A stretch of 64,000 nucleotides of DNA from contig CAZXAU010000011.1 in assembly GCA_964638675.1 (NCBI GenBank), positions 1 to 64,000 on the forward strand, read 5' to 3'. Shown piece by piece: positions 43,409 through 52,544 of this stretch. Origin of the DNA: SIG714 sp964638675. GTDB lineage: Bacteria; Bacillota; Clostridia; Oscillospirales; CAG-272. Position numbers and translations under genes: made by a program. The notes beneath the pieces are model-generated. The model was not told the DNA's origin. It worked only from the letters and a program-made list of their open reading frames with translations, and made no database searches. Positions within the stretch are counted from its first letter, which is position 1. The number at the start of each line of letters is the position of its first letter.

Positions 43409-44017
43409 TCATTTTTCCTTATTTTTGTTCAGGAATGACAGAAAGCTTTTTCTGTGCACGGGAGTTGCACCGTGCTCAATTATTGCCTGCATGTGCTCCT
43501 TGGTGCCATATCCTTTATGCTTTGCAAAGCCGTATTCGGGATAGTTTTTATCCATTTCGATGCAAAGACGGTCACGTGAGACCTTTGCGAGTATCGATGC
43601 TGCCGCAATAGACGGGGAGAGTGCATCGCCGTGAATGACACATTTTGTCGGCTGGGTGAATCCTCTTGCAATGTTGCCGTCGACAAGAATGATGTCGGGA
43701 GCGATATTCAGTGAGGATACTGCACGCTGCATTGCAAGCTGTGATGCATTGAGAATATTTATGCTGTCGATCTCCTCAACGCTTGAATAAGCAACAGCGT
43801 ATGCAATTGCCTTTTCGGTTATTATATCAAAAAGTATATTTCTTTTTTTCTCGGAAAGCTTTTTTGAGTCATTCAATCCGGGAATCTCTATTCCAGCTGG
43901 AAGGATGACCGCCGCAGCACATACAGGACCTGCAAGAGGACCTCTGCCTGCTTCGTCTGTTCCTGCTATGACCTTAAAGCCTTCGGCAATACATTCGTTT
44001 TCAATATTCCATTCCAT
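43409..44017 (-). CDS. rnhB: Ribonuclease HII
   Basis: 202 residues. It cleaves RNA within RNA/DNA hybrids, including single ribonucleotides. The start motif AGTDEAGRGPLAGPV (~18-32) carries the acidic residues and GRG. A second acidic Asp in IILVDGN (~112) and the Asp in LAKVSRDR (~147) complete the site. It is followed by yraN and preceded by a PHP phosphatase gene. Confidence 0.96.
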   Translation of the reverse strand: MEWNIENECIAEGFKVIAGTDEAGRGPLAGPVCAAAVILPAGIEIPGLNDSKKLSEKKRNILFDIITEKAIAYAVAYSSVEEIDSINILNASQLAMQRAVSSLNIAPDIILVDGNIARGFTQPTKCVIHGDALSPSIAAASILAKVSRDRLCIEMDKNYPEYGFAKHKGYGTKEHMQAIIEHGATPVHRKSFLSFLNKNKEK

Positions 44018-44046
44018 ATTATATGTACTATATCTTATCTGTTTTT

Positions 44047-44835
44047 TTACTGTAGCTTTGCAAGCTTGAGATCGATCGTGTCGACAAGCTCAAGTGAATA
44101 CTTTTCTCTGAATGCTTCGGCTTTTTGGTATACATCACGCCTGCCGATCGATTCAGGCGTATGTGCGTCGATCCCGTATATTACTTTACAGCCGTATTCT
44201 GCGGCGATGGAAAAGAAACGGTCACTCGGATAATATCTGCCGTCACCCAGACCGAGAAAATTGATTTCAAGCGGCAGATCATAGACATTTGAGAGAATGC
44301 ATATTTCCTTCATGTAATCTCTGTATGTCTTTTCATCGCCCTGATAATTCACGAGGTCGGGATGGCAGAAATATGAGAAGATTCCGCTTTGCGCCCCTTG
44401 TGTCAGTCGCTCGACATAGGTTTTCATCTCGGTTAGGCCGCAAGGTCTTCCGAGATATTCCCCCTCATAGTCGCTGTTCAGATAATGTTGACCGAGTATT
44501 GCATACTCACATTTCATCGAGACAAGTAGCTCCTTGAGTGCTTCAAAGGTCTCGGGGTAATATTCGGCTTCAACACCTAAGTGTATCTCGATCTTGTCTT
44601 TATACTCATCTTTAAGTGTTAGTATTTTTTCTGAATATTCGTATGCCGCACTTACCGGCATTTTGGTTTGCGGGACGAAATCTTTATTTTTAAATGGCTG
44701 CGGGGTATGATCTGAGAATCCAAGCACCGAAAGCCCGCTTTTTATTGCCTGTTCGATATATTCCTGCTCGCTTCCGCGTGCGTGATTGCATCTCGGTGTA
44801 TGGGTGTGGTAATTTTTTGTAAGATAATCCTTCAT
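44047..44835 (-). CDS. Histidinol-phosphatase, PHP family
   Basis: 262 residues of the HisK/HisJ-type PHP phosphatase. Metal ligands are in NYHTHTPRCNH (~8-18), GFSDHTPQPF (~39), LGVEAEYYP (~86), GQHYLNSDYE (~114) and GIDAHTPE (~223). It probably dephosphorylates L-histidinol phosphate in histidine synthesis. No other his genes are near, and some PHP enzymes of this family have other substrates. Confidence 0.82.
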   Translation of the reverse strand: MKDYLTKNYHTHTPRCNHARGSEQEYIEQAIKSGLSVLGFSDHTPQPFKNKDFVPQTKMPVSAAYEYSEKILTLKDEYKDKIEIHLGVEAEYYPETFEALKELLVSMKCEYAILGQHYLNSDYEGEYLGRPCGLTEMKTYVERLTQGAQSGIFSYFCHPDLVNYQGDEKTYRDYMKEICILSNVYDLPLEINFLGLGDGRYYPSDRFFSIAAEYGCKVIYGIDAHTPESIGRRDVYQKAEAFREKYSLELVDTIDLKLAKLQ

Positions 44836-44856
44836 TGTTTTAACTTTTGTTCTTTC

Positions 44857-45732
44857 TTAAATTATATATTCGGGGGATTCAAGAGAAATGCGTCCGATCT
44901 TTGTGCTTCTGAATTCATCAAGCAACATACCTGACGTTCTCTCTTCGTTTATATTTCCGCCGCTTATGATCATTCCGCGCTTTCTTGCTATGCATTCAAA
45001 CAGGTCGTATGCAGGCATTTCCTTTACGGATTCGATATCGCCGAGTGAAAATCTTTTCACGAGCAGATCGGGATACATCCTTTGCAGTCTTTCAAGAAGA
45101 ATACACGAGAGCTCTGTCGTATCGAGTATTGCATCCTTTATTGCTCCTGTGAGTGCGAGATTTTCTCCGACCGTTTTATCATCGAATTTCGGCCAAAGTA
45201 CGCCAGGCATATCCATCAGGTCAAGCCCTATATCAGTAAAGACCCACTGCTTTGTGAGCGTTACCCCCGGTCGGTTTTCAACCTTTGCCTTTTTTCCTTT
45301 TCCGAGTCGGTTGATAAGAGAAGATTTTCCGACATTTGGTATGCCGAGGATCATGGCTTTTACATTCTTTCCCGATATGCCTTTTTCTTCATATCTTTTG
45401 AGCTTATCCGAAAGTATTTTTCTTATTTCAGGCATGATGTTCTGGATGCCTGCACCGCTCTTGCAATCTGTAAATATATAGTGTTCGCCCTTTTCAGCGG
45501 CATAATCCAGCCATTTTTTACTGACGGTCGGATCTGCAAGTCCCGATTTATTCATTAATGTAAGCATTGGCTTTCCCTGACACAATTTAAGAATTTCGGG
45601 ATTCTTTGAACTGACAGGTATGCGTGCATCCCGAAGCTCAATTATTATATCAACCTCTTTGAGATTTTCCGAAATCAGTCTGCGTGTTTTCGCCATGTGA
45701 CCAGGAAACCACTGTATCGTTTGTGATGGCAT
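44857..45732 (-). CDS. rbgA: Ribosome biogenesis GTPase RbgA (YlqF)
   Basis: 291 residues. The circularly permuted GTPase order is seen: G4 LMNKSGLAD (~59), G1 GIPNVGKSS (~133), G3 DMPGVLWPK (~180). The FPGHMAKTRR start (~9-18) is diagnostic for the family. It helps assemble the 50S subunit. It is placed after lepB and upstream of rnhB as in Bacillus. Confidence 0.95.
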   Translation of the reverse strand: MPSQTIQWFPGHMAKTRRLISENLKEVDIIIELRDARIPVSSKNPEILKLCQGKPMLTLMNKSGLADPTVSKKWLDYAAEKGEHYIFTDCKSGAGIQNIMPEIRKILSDKLKRYEEKGISGKNVKAMILGIPNVGKSSLINRLGKGKKAKVENRPGVTLTKQWVFTDIGLDLMDMPGVLWPKFDDKTVGENLALTGAIKDAILDTTELSCILLERLQRMYPDLLVKRFSLGDIESVKEMPAYDLFECIARKRGMIISGGNINEERTSGMLLDEFRSTKIGRISLESPEYII

Positions 45733-45753
45733 TTTTTTCTTCCTTTTTTGAAA

Positions 45754-46794
45754 TTATTCCAATATACCGAAATCCTCGAAGGGATATATGCGTACTCCTG
45801 CTTTTCCGACAACAAATCTTTCGTCGACGAGACCTACATTTGAGCTTCGGCTGTCGTGCGAGTTGTTTCTGTTATCTCCCATTACAAAGATCTTTCCGGT
45901 GGGAATGGTTATTTTGAAGGTATATGTTTCACGGTCAAACATGCCGCCCGGAATGTCTTCGATCGTTCTGTCAAAGTGCATCATCACATCAGGATTTTCC
46001 TGAAGATAAGTGCTATTGTACTCTTCTTCGCCGAACGGGTTGTATCTCACATAATCTTCCTCGAGCGTTACACCGTTTACCTTGACTTCCCATGTTCGGA
46101 AGTTGATCTCGAGGGTGTCGTGCTCTGTTGCGATAACTCTTTTTATCAGCGGTTTTGCAAGATCATAATCGGGAGCCTGGAGAACAACGATATCGCCCTT
46201 TGTCGGCTTATATCCGATAATCTGCACCAGAACACAGTCGCTGTCGTTTATTGTATAGGTCATTGATGAGCCGTCGACCTTTGAATATCTTACGAAAAAT
46301 GTTATGAGGATAATGACGATTGCAACCGAAATTGCAACCATTTCAACGATATCAAAGAGTCCGCCGAGAAATCCGCCGCTCTCTTCGCTTTCTTTTTCTT
46401 TCTCTGCCTTTTTCTTTTTTTTGAAGGCTGAAAGGTCGGGATCATTTTCGTCATTTTCGTCATTTTCGTCATTTTCGTCATTTTCGACACTTTTGGCATT
46501 TTCGAAAATTATGTTAAATCCTCCCTTGCTCATTTCTTCGCTTTTGCCGTCACCGATATCGCTTTGCTCTTTATTACCGTCTTCGCTTTCATGGAGCTGT
46601 AAAGGCTCTTCGATAATCTCGGGTTCTGTAGCTTCTTCTTTATTTTCTGTTTCTTCTCCGACTACCTCTTGCGGATCGTTGTCGGTCTGCTCATTATTTA
46701 TCGTGCTGTTATTCTCGGTCGCTTCACCGTTTTCAAGGTTTTCAGCTTTTTTATTTTCCAAAACCGATTCGTGTTCGTTTATCTCAGGGAACAT
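45754..46794 (-). CDS. lepB: Signal peptidase I with a long acidic N-terminal region
   Basis: 346 residues from the ATG at 46794 (AAAGGAG 5 bases upstream). The catalytic Ser is in DGSSMTYTI (~175) and the catalytic Lys in LIKRVIATEHD (~217); GDNRNNSHDSR (~313) is the conserved box. One membrane helix lies at ~148-168. The first ~135 residues are a highly acidic, low-complexity cytoplasmic extension with five END repeats (from 9-bp DNA repeats at 46442-46486). Normal Bacillus signal peptidases lack this. Confidence 0.93.
   Translation of the reverse strand: MFPEINEHESVLENKKAENLENGEATENNSTINNEQTDNDPQEVVGEETENKEEATEPEIIEEPLQLHESEDGNKEQSDIGDGKSEEMSKGGFNIIFENAKSVENDENDENDENDENDPDLSAFKKKKKAEKEKESEESGGFLGGLFDIVEMVAISVAIVIILITFFVRYSKVDGSSMTYTINDSDCVLVQIIGYKPTKGDIVVLQAPDYDLAKPLIKRVIATEHDTLEINFRTWEVKVNGVTLEEDYVRYNPFGEEEYNSTYLQENPDVMMHFDRTIEDIPGGMFDRETYTFKITIPTGKIFVMGDNRNNSHDSRSSNVGLVDERFVVGKAGVRIYPFEDFGILE
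46442..46486 (-). repeat. Five tandem 9-bp repeats inside lepB
   Basis: TCATTTTCG is repeated five times without error (minus strand, encoding Glu-Asn-Asp). Since each unit is three codons, length changes would keep the frame. Confidence 0.9.
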
Positions 46795-46995
46795 ATTGAC
46801 TCCTTTTTGATTATATGATAAATATATACACTTCATTATAGCACAAAAATTATAATATAGCAAGCGAATTTGCAAATTCTTTTCTTTATTAACAATTTAT
46901 TTGTAAAGCCGACATCATCAATATTATTCAATATGCGCAGAAATAAAATCCTCCCGCAATTAAAAAATAAAAAATCAAAAATTTTAAAAAAACTA

Positions 46996-47023
46996 TTGAC
47001 AAATTATTTTTTTGTGATATAAT
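46996..47023 (+). promoter_or_regulatory. Promoter of the HMA/P-type ATPase operon
   Basis: TTGACA (46996-47001), a 16-base spacer and TATAAT (47018-47023). Confidence 0.85.
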
Positions 47024-47035
47024 AACAATACAACG

Positions 47036-47053
47036 ATTAAGCAATTGTTTAAT
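47036..47053 (+). promoter_or_regulatory. ArsR/CadC-like operator at the start of the metal operon
   Basis: ATTAAGCAATTGTTTAAT is an 18-base near-perfect dyad just downstream of the -10 box. Its AT-rich 12+6 form resembles sites bound by ArsR/SmtB metal sensors. The nearest visible ArsR-family gene is at 28520-28882. Confidence 0.55.
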
Positions 47054-47086
47054 TGAATTTGATAATATTAAAAGAGGTACAAGAAT

Positions 47087-47308
47087 ATGAAGAAGATTTA
47101 CAAAGTGGAAGTTGACTGTGCAAACTGTGCTAACCTTATGGAGGTTGCCGCAAATAAGACAAAGGGAGTCAAGAGCGCAGTTGTTAATTTCATGACTCAG
47201 AAGATCATTGTCGAATTTGAAGAGGGAAGCGATGAAAAGGCTGTTATTAAGGATGTTCTGAAAGCTTGCAGAAAAGTAGAACCCGACTGTGAAATTTTTT
47301 TTGAATAA
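47087..47308 (+). CDS. Small heavy-metal-associated (HMA) domain protein
   Basis: 73 residues forming one ferredoxin-like HMA domain. The metal motif is CANCAN (residues ~11-16). An acidic hairpin EFEEGSDEK follows. It probably hands metal to or senses metal for the ATPase next to it. The gene is 29 bases before the ATPase gene and carries an AGAGG site. Confidence 0.88.
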   Translation: MKKIYKVEVDCANCANLMEVAANKTKGVKSAVVNFMTQKIIVEFEEGSDEKAVIKDVLKACRKVEPDCEIFFE

Positions 47309-47337
47309 TCTTATTTATTTAAAATCGGGAGAATAAT

Positions 47338-49224
47338 ATGAACAGAAAACAGAAAAAAATGCTGACTCGTATATTATTATCGTTTGCTCTCCTTATCGCT
47401 TTCAATATCATTCCGACTATAGGAATTCCGAGATTTATTGCCTTTTTTGCAATATACTGTATTATTGGCTATGATATCATAAGAAATGCATTTCTCGGAA
47501 TAATCAGGGGAAGGGTATTTGATGAAAGCTTTCTGATGGCTGTTGCAACGATCGGTGCATTCGGTCTTGCGATCTATGAGAAAAGCGGAGATTATAATGA
47601 AGCTATTGCCGTAATGCTTTTTTATCAGACAGGTGAGCTTTTTCAGAGCTACGCTGTCGGAAAGAGCCGCAGGAATATTGCTTCACTCATGGACATACGC
47701 CCTGATTATGCGAATATTGAGACGGACGGAAATATAGTGAGGGTTGATCCGTACGAAGTGGCGTGCGGCAGTATAATTGTGGTACAGCCGGGTGAAAAAA
47801 TACCGATAGACGGAATTGTTGAGCTCGGAGATTCTGCTCTCGATACAAGCTCACTTACCGGTGAAAGCGCTCCGAGGGATATACATAGGGGCGATGAAGT
47901 AATAAGCGGATGTATCAATCTGTCGGGCGTTCTGCGTATAAGGACAACAAAAGAATTCGGAGATTCTACGGTATCCAAAATACTTGAACTTGTTGAGAAT
48001 TCAAGCTCAAGAAAATCGAAATCGGAGGCTTTTATCTCCAAATTCTCAAGAATCTATACTCCTGCCGTTTGTTGCAGTGCTCTCGCCCTTGCACTTTTAC
48101 CCCCGATTTTCAGATATCTTATACTGGGAACAGAACCGCTGTTCAGTGTCTGGATATACAGGGCTTTGATCTTCCTTGTGATAAGCTGTCCGTGTGCGCT
48201 TGTCATTTCGATCCCGCTCAGCTTTTTTGCGGGGCTCGGCGGTGCAAGCCGTGAGGGAATATTGATAAAGGGCTCAAATTATCTTGAAACGCTCTCAAAG
48301 GTCAAAACGGTTGTTTTTGATAAGACGGGTACACTTACGCTCGGAGCTTTTGAAGTGAGTGAAATTCATAATATCGGAATTTCAGCTCAGAAAATGCTTG
48401 AATATGCCGCATATGCCGAAAGCTCATCATCGCATCCGATTGCCATGAGTATACAGAAGGCATACGGAAAAAAAATAAACAGGGATCTGCTGAATGATAT
48501 AAACGAAATCGGCGGAAACGGTGTTTGTGCTGATGTTGACGGCGTAAAAATAGCTGTCGGTAATAAAAAACTGATGAAACGACTCGGTGTGGTTCTTCCC
48601 GATTGCAGCTGTGCAGGAACTGTAATACACATGTCGATCGACGGTGAATATGCCGGATATATCATAGTTTCGGATGTTATAAAACCGAATTCACGCGGAG
48701 CGATCGATGCATTGAGATCTGCCGGTGTTACAAAAAATATAATGCTGACAGGCGATTCAAAATCGGTTGCCGAAAAAGTCGCCGCACAGCTTTCTCTTGA
48801 CGGCGTATACTCAGAGCTTCTTCCGGCAGACAAGGTCGAAAAGGTCGAAATGCTCCTTCGTGATATGCCGAAAAACGAAAAGCTTGCCTTTGTCGGTGAC
48901 GGAATCAATGATGCTCCGGTTTTGTCAAGATCTGATATCGGGATAGCTATGGGTGCACTCGGCTCGGATGCCGCAATAGAGGCGGCTGATGTGGTACTTA
49001 TGGATGACGATCCGCTCAAAATATCAAAAGCTATCAAGATTTCGAGAAAGTGTATTTCGATTGTGTATACAAACATAATATTCGCTCTCGGTATTAAATT
49101 TTTAAGCCTGCTTCTCGGAGCATTCGGAATTGCAAATATGTGGTTTGCGATCTTTGCCGATGTCGGAGTTATGGTGATAGCCGTACTCAATTCGATCCGT
49201 GCACTCAATGTAAGCAAGCTTTAA
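47338..49224 (+). CDS. Heavy-metal-translocating P-type ATPase (CadA/ZntA-like)
   Basis: 628 residues with no N-terminal HMA domain; that domain is the separate gene upstream. Signature motifs are the CPC metal site in SCPCAL (~282), phosphorylation DKTGTLTLG (~330), TGES (~177), SSSHPIAM (~361) and GDGINDAP (~521). The membrane helix count is eight. The CPC plus the GSNYLE-type segment suggests Zn2+/Cd2+/Pb2+ export. The operator before the operon supports metal induction. Confidence 0.93.
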   Translation: MNRKQKKMLTRILLSFALLIAFNIIPTIGIPRFIAFFAIYCIIGYDIIRNAFLGIIRGRVFDESFLMAVATIGAFGLAIYEKSGDYNEAIAVMLFYQTGELFQSYAVGKSRRNIASLMDIRPDYANIETDGNIVRVDPYEVACGSIIVVQPGEKIPIDGIVELGDSALDTSSLTGESAPRDIHRGDEVISGCINLSGVLRIRTTKEFGDSTVSKILELVENSSSRKSKSEAFISKFSRIYTPAVCCSALALALLPPIFRYLILGTEPLFSVWIYRALIFLVISCPCALVISIPLSFFAGLGGASREGILIKGSNYLETLSKVKTVVFDKTGTLTLGAFEVSEIHNIGISAQKMLEYAAYAESSSSHPIAMSIQKAYGKKINRDLLNDINEIGGNGVCADVDGVKIAVGNKKLMKRLGVVLPDCSCAGTVIHMSIDGEYAGYIIVSDVIKPNSRGAIDALRSAGVTKNIMLTGDSKSVAEKVAAQLSLDGVYSELLPADKVEKVEMLLRDMPKNEKLAFVGDGINDAPVLSRSDIGIAMGALGSDAAIEAADVVLMDDDPLKISKAIKISRKCISIVYTNIIFALGIKFLSLLLGAFGIANMWFAIFADVGVMVIAVLNSIRALNVSKL

Positions 49225-49236
49225 TATGAATATGAA

Positions 49237-49265
49237 AAGGGGCTGTCGTAATCTGACAGCCCCTT
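49237..49265 (+). terminator. Terminator after the metal ATPase gene
   Basis: AAGGGGCTGTC (49237-49247) pairs with GACAGCCCCTT (49255-49265) around a 7-base loop. It can also end the convergent acyltransferase transcript. Confidence 0.8.
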
Positions 49266-49284
49266 GTCGGTTTGTTATTTAATA

Positions 49285-50052
49285 TTACTTGAGCGGGAAA
49301 AACAACCAAAGAATTCCGAAAACGATCGGTTGATGAATTATGTATATAATGAGAGTGTTCCGTCCGATAAAGCAGACCTGCTTAATTACGGGCGTTTTGT
49401 CACTCAGACATTTTATGAGCGTCTTTCCGTCTTTGTAGACCGTCTTTCCGATGAAAATTCCGATAAGATAATATCCGAAATTCAGAATAAAAGGGAAATA
49501 ATCAAGTGCCATATAATCTTTTGTTTTCAAGCCGAGAAATACAAGGATGTTTGAATCAACATGCAGGGCAGAGATGTAAATACCCAATGCTACAGATAAA
49601 ACACCTATTGCAAGTATTGAAAATTTGTTGCATTTGAGAAGGGGTGTGGCACATAGCATACAAAGTCCGAGGCAGGAAAGAACGCCGAAATCGATCTTGC
49701 TGTCGGAAAGCTTCATAAAATACATAATATACATGATGGAGCTGACAAGAAAACCACCCGAAAGTACGATCAATCCCCGTTTTATACTTTTTCTTCCGAG
49801 TGTCAGGCAGATACCCGATAAGACGATGAATATAATACCGCCGTAGCTCTGGACAGCGTTGAAAATTGCACTGTCTGCCAAAAATTTTTCTTCGAGTATG
49901 TCGAAAACATAATTTATATCGAAAACGGTATGTATGAAAACAACTGCCATTATGGCGATCCCGCGTATGAAATCAAGTTCCCATATCCTTGTTTTCGCTT
50001 TATTTATATCACATCTTTCGCTTGCTTGAGCTTTGTTTATACTTTTATTCAT
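49285..50052 (-). CDS. DUF1624/HGSNAT-like membrane acyltransferase
   Basis: 255 residues with about seven membrane helices. The start RIWELDFIRGIAIMAVVFIH (~22-41) is the family mark of DUF1624 proteins, related to heparan-alpha-glucosaminide N-acetyltransferase. The C-terminal GRNTLIIYIIHQPIV contains the conserved His. It probably acetylates a surface sugar. The gene stands alone. Confidence 0.85.
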   Translation of the reverse strand: MNKSINKAQASERCDINKAKTRIWELDFIRGIAIMAVVFIHTVFDINYVFDILEEKFLADSAIFNAVQSYGGIIFIVLSGICLTLGRKSIKRGLIVLSGGFLVSSIMYIMYFMKLSDSKIDFGVLSCLGLCMLCATPLLKCNKFSILAIGVLSVALGIYISALHVDSNILVFLGLKTKDYMALDYFPFILNFGYYLIGIFIGKTVYKDGKTLIKCLSDKTPVIKQVCFIGRNTLIIYIIHQPIVFGILWLFFPLK

Positions 50053-50253
50053 TATTATCTCCGATCCGGCATTATCAGCCGTACTGCATTATAGTATCAT
50101 ATTTTCAGCGAAAAGTCAATATATACGAAAAAGTAAAGGCATTCAAATATTCGGGACTAATCATGGGCGTACGTTGAGGAGATATATTGAAATACACAGA
50201 AATAAACTGAAATACAAAATAACTCAGCAATCACCGGTATATAATGGCAAAAT
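50053..50253. other. Upstream region between acyltransferase and lexA
   Basis: AT-rich sequence between the divergent acyltransferase and lexA genes. Possible -10 like TATAAT near 50241 has no good -35. Nothing else is seen outside the SOS box and lexA promoter listed separately. Confidence 0.4.
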
Positions 50254-50266
50254 CGAACACATGTTC
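50254..50266 (+). promoter_or_regulatory. SOS box (LexA binding site)
   Basis: CGAACACATGTTC matches the Firmicutes LexA consensus CGAAC-N4-GTTC. It lies 31 bases before the -35 box of lexA. Confidence 0.85.
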
Positions 50267-50296
50267 AAAAGAATTTGACTTTTTTGTGAAAAAGAC

Positions 50297-50325
50297 TTGA
50301 AAAACAAATTGCTTTGTGGTATACT
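50297..50325 (+). promoter_or_regulatory. Promoter of lexA
   Basis: TTGAAA (50297-50302), a 17-base spacer and TATACT (50320-50325). Confidence 0.75.
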
Positions 50326-50412
50326 GTATCTGTATATTTTTACAACTGATTTTTATAAAAAAACGACAATAATTGATATATAATAATTGATATTACAAGG
50401 TAGAGGGGATTA

Positions 50413-51054
50413 ATGATAAGGGACGAGAAAAACATGCAGCCACTGACTGCTACAGAAAAAAAGATATATGACTTTATATGTAAGGTGAAAAAGAGTGACG
50501 GAAATTCGCCGAGTGTGCGTGATATCCAACGTGAATTCGGTTTTAAGAGCACGGCAAGTGTGCAAATATATCTTCAGCGGCTCGAGGATAAAAAATATAT
50601 TCAAAGGCAGAGCGGAAAAACACGTTCGATCATCGTCAATGAGGATTTTCCTGATGCAGCGTCCGGTCATCTGACAATTCCGGTTCTCGGAGTGATCGCC
50701 GCAGGAAATCCGATCGATGCAAAACAGGAAGTGTTGTTTTATATAGATTTTCCCAAGCGTGCCGGGAGCAACGGTCTTACAAATGCCTTCGGACTGAAAG
50801 TAAAGGGTGAGAGCATGATAAAGGCGGGCATAATGGACGGAGATGTTGTCATAGTTTCCCAATATGAAGATGTCTCGAACGGTGATATTGTTGCGGCACT
50901 TTTAGACGATTCGGCAACCGTAAAACGCTATTTCAAGGAAAAAGACAAGGTCAGACTTCAGCCCGAGAATGATACGATGGAACCGATCGTTGTTGATGCC
51001 TGTGATACCAGTGTCATCGGAAAGGTCATCTCGGTAGTAAGGTATTACAGCTGA
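50413..51054 (+). CDS. lexA: LexA repressor
   Basis: 213 residues. The winged-helix DNA-binding domain (~10-75) contains SPSVRDIQREFGFKSTASV. The self-cleavage site is the Ala-Gly in GVIAAGNP (~95), with the catalytic Ser in GESMIKAG (~136) and Lys in ATVKRY (~174). It represses SOS genes. A matching SOS box lies upstream. AGAGGGG precedes the ATG. Confidence 0.96.
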   Translation: MIRDEKNMQPLTATEKKIYDFICKVKKSDGNSPSVRDIQREFGFKSTASVQIYLQRLEDKKYIQRQSGKTRSIIVNEDFPDAASGHLTIPVLGVIAAGNPIDAKQEVLFYIDFPKRAGSNGLTNAFGLKVKGESMIKAGIMDGDVVIVSQYEDVSNGDIVAALLDDSATVKRYFKEKDKVRLQPENDTMEPIVVDACDTSVIGKVISVVRYYS

Positions 51055-51144
51055 TCTTCCCGGCATTTACAGCAGGTGCGCTTTTCGGGAGAGGTGCTGT
51101 TTAGCATTGAATATTTTTTCTGATATATCCGATTGGGAGGAAAA

Positions 51145-51945
51145 ATGAAAAAATTTATATGTGATGAAGAAAAAAAATATATAAGAGCAGTCAATAAACT
51201 CGTGCTCCTTTTATCGGTTTTTGTACCGTTTTTTACTGCGCTCATCATTGGCGGCATTGAATTGATATTAGTGTATTTTTCATCGGTTCACGGCTCGGGG
51301 ATCGGATATATAGCGGCACAGTTGATCTCGATCGTTAAGGACTGCATTAATTATCTTTCTTTTCTGACGGCAATATGTATTATGGGCTCTCTTATCATGT
51401 CATTTGACGGCAGGTCCCCACTGTTTTCATTTTTTATTGTGATGCTGAACGCACCGGTATCATTGCTGACTTCATTTGCGGTCGACTATATTCTGATCGC
51501 TGTAGGTTGGCATGATATGTCAATGTCAGGCTTTTTTTCAAATCTTCAGATCAACCTGCTACTTTCGGGAATAACGGTTCTGGTCTATCTTTTGCTTGAT
51601 GTTTGTGCGTATGCTCTTTTCAGGCTTTCAAAACCTATGAAAGTGTTGAGAATGCGTGAGGAGAGCAATTATAAAAAAGCTGTCAGAACGGTATTTATCT
51701 GTGCAGTAGTAATTAAGGTTGCCTTTTTTATCATTGATTCGGTATCGACAGGTATATCCTTTTCATCGATAAATGGCGTGATGTCAACACTTATTGTTCC
51801 TTTGCTTTCCGATGCCCTTGATGTAGGTGCTTCATATTTTGTTTTTGTCATGCTGTCGGCACGGCTGTCTGATCTGTGTGATAAACTCGGAATAGGATCC
51901 CGACCGAGTGCATTTTTTACAAAGAAAAAGAAGAGAATATCATGA
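51145..51945 (+). CDS. Unknown polytopic membrane protein
   Basis: 266 residues from the ATG at 51145 (GGGAGGAAAA before it). About six membrane helices are seen, with basic ends. No family was recognised. It overlaps the next gene (ATGA) and lies 90 bases after lexA, so it is at the head of an unusual four-gene run. Confidence 0.7.
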   Translation: MKKFICDEEKKYIRAVNKLVLLLSVFVPFFTALIIGGIELILVYFSSVHGSGIGYIAAQLISIVKDCINYLSFLTAICIMGSLIMSFDGRSPLFSFFIVMLNAPVSLLTSFAVDYILIAVGWHDMSMSGFFSNLQINLLLSGITVLVYLLLDVCAYALFRLSKPMKVLRMREESNYKKAVRTVFICAVVIKVAFFIIDSVSTGISFSSINGVMSTLIVPLLSDALDVGASYFVFVMLSARLSDLCDKLGIGSRPSAFFTKKKKRIS

Positions 51946-52520
51946 ATTTACTGATAATATCGAAAAACCAATTTTTTCTCAAGGGAACAAAATATGAGCT
52001 TGAGGAAGACGGAATTTATCCTGATATTTCGGACCGTTACATCCCGGGATACGATTTCTATGTAGTAGATACAGACACTGCTGATGTCGGATCCGATATT
52101 GTAAGTGAAAATGCAAAGATCATAACACTTTCGCACGACAAAGAATGTGATATTGCATTGCCCTTCCATATATACGAGCTTGAAGAAATGCTTGACGGCA
52201 TACAAAGACACAATTATATCCGTAGTGCAGAGCGTGGATGCGATACGGTCACGGCAGATATTCCGAAGCTTACGGGATGTGAGAAAAAGATTCTCGAAAT
52301 GCTTGTCGCAAGATCGCCCGAAGCTGTAAAGAAAGATGAGATATTTTACGGCGTGTTCAAAAAAGCAAGAGAGGGCTCAAATGTCGTAAATGTTTATATA
52401 AACTCTCTGCGAAAAAAAATAGAGAAGGACGGAGTGAGAGTAATTCTGACCGACAGAAAAAAAGGTTTCAGAATAGACAAAGTTACTTCTTTTCTTTTGG
52501 AAATTCTGAAAGAGTCTTAA
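51942..52520 (+). CDS. Short response-regulator-like winged-helix protein
   Basis: 192 residues. The C-terminal half (~105-185) is an OmpR/PhoB-type winged helix: LTGCEKKILEMLVARSPEAV (~109-128), NVVNVYINSLRKKIEKDG (~148-165), and a final GFRID. The N-terminal half resembles a degenerate receiver domain; a candidate phosphorylation Asp lies in YVVDTDTAD (~40-48), but the usual acidic pair and Lys are not clear. No sensor kinase gene is nearby. Confidence 0.75.
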   Translation: MNLLIISKNQFFLKGTKYELEEDGIYPDISDRYIPGYDFYVVDTDTADVGSDIVSENAKIITLSHDKECDIALPFHIYELEEMLDGIQRHNYIRSAERGCDTVTADIPKLTGCEKKILEMLVARSPEAVKKDEIFYGVFKKAREGSNVVNVYINSLRKKIEKDGVRVILTDRKKGFRIDKVTSFLLEILKES

Positions 52521-52544
52521 AATCCGATAAATAAGGAAAGTAGA

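Noticed and set aside
46442..46486. CRISPR or satellite array
   Set aside because: The 9-bp units have no spacers and lie inside the lepB reading frame.
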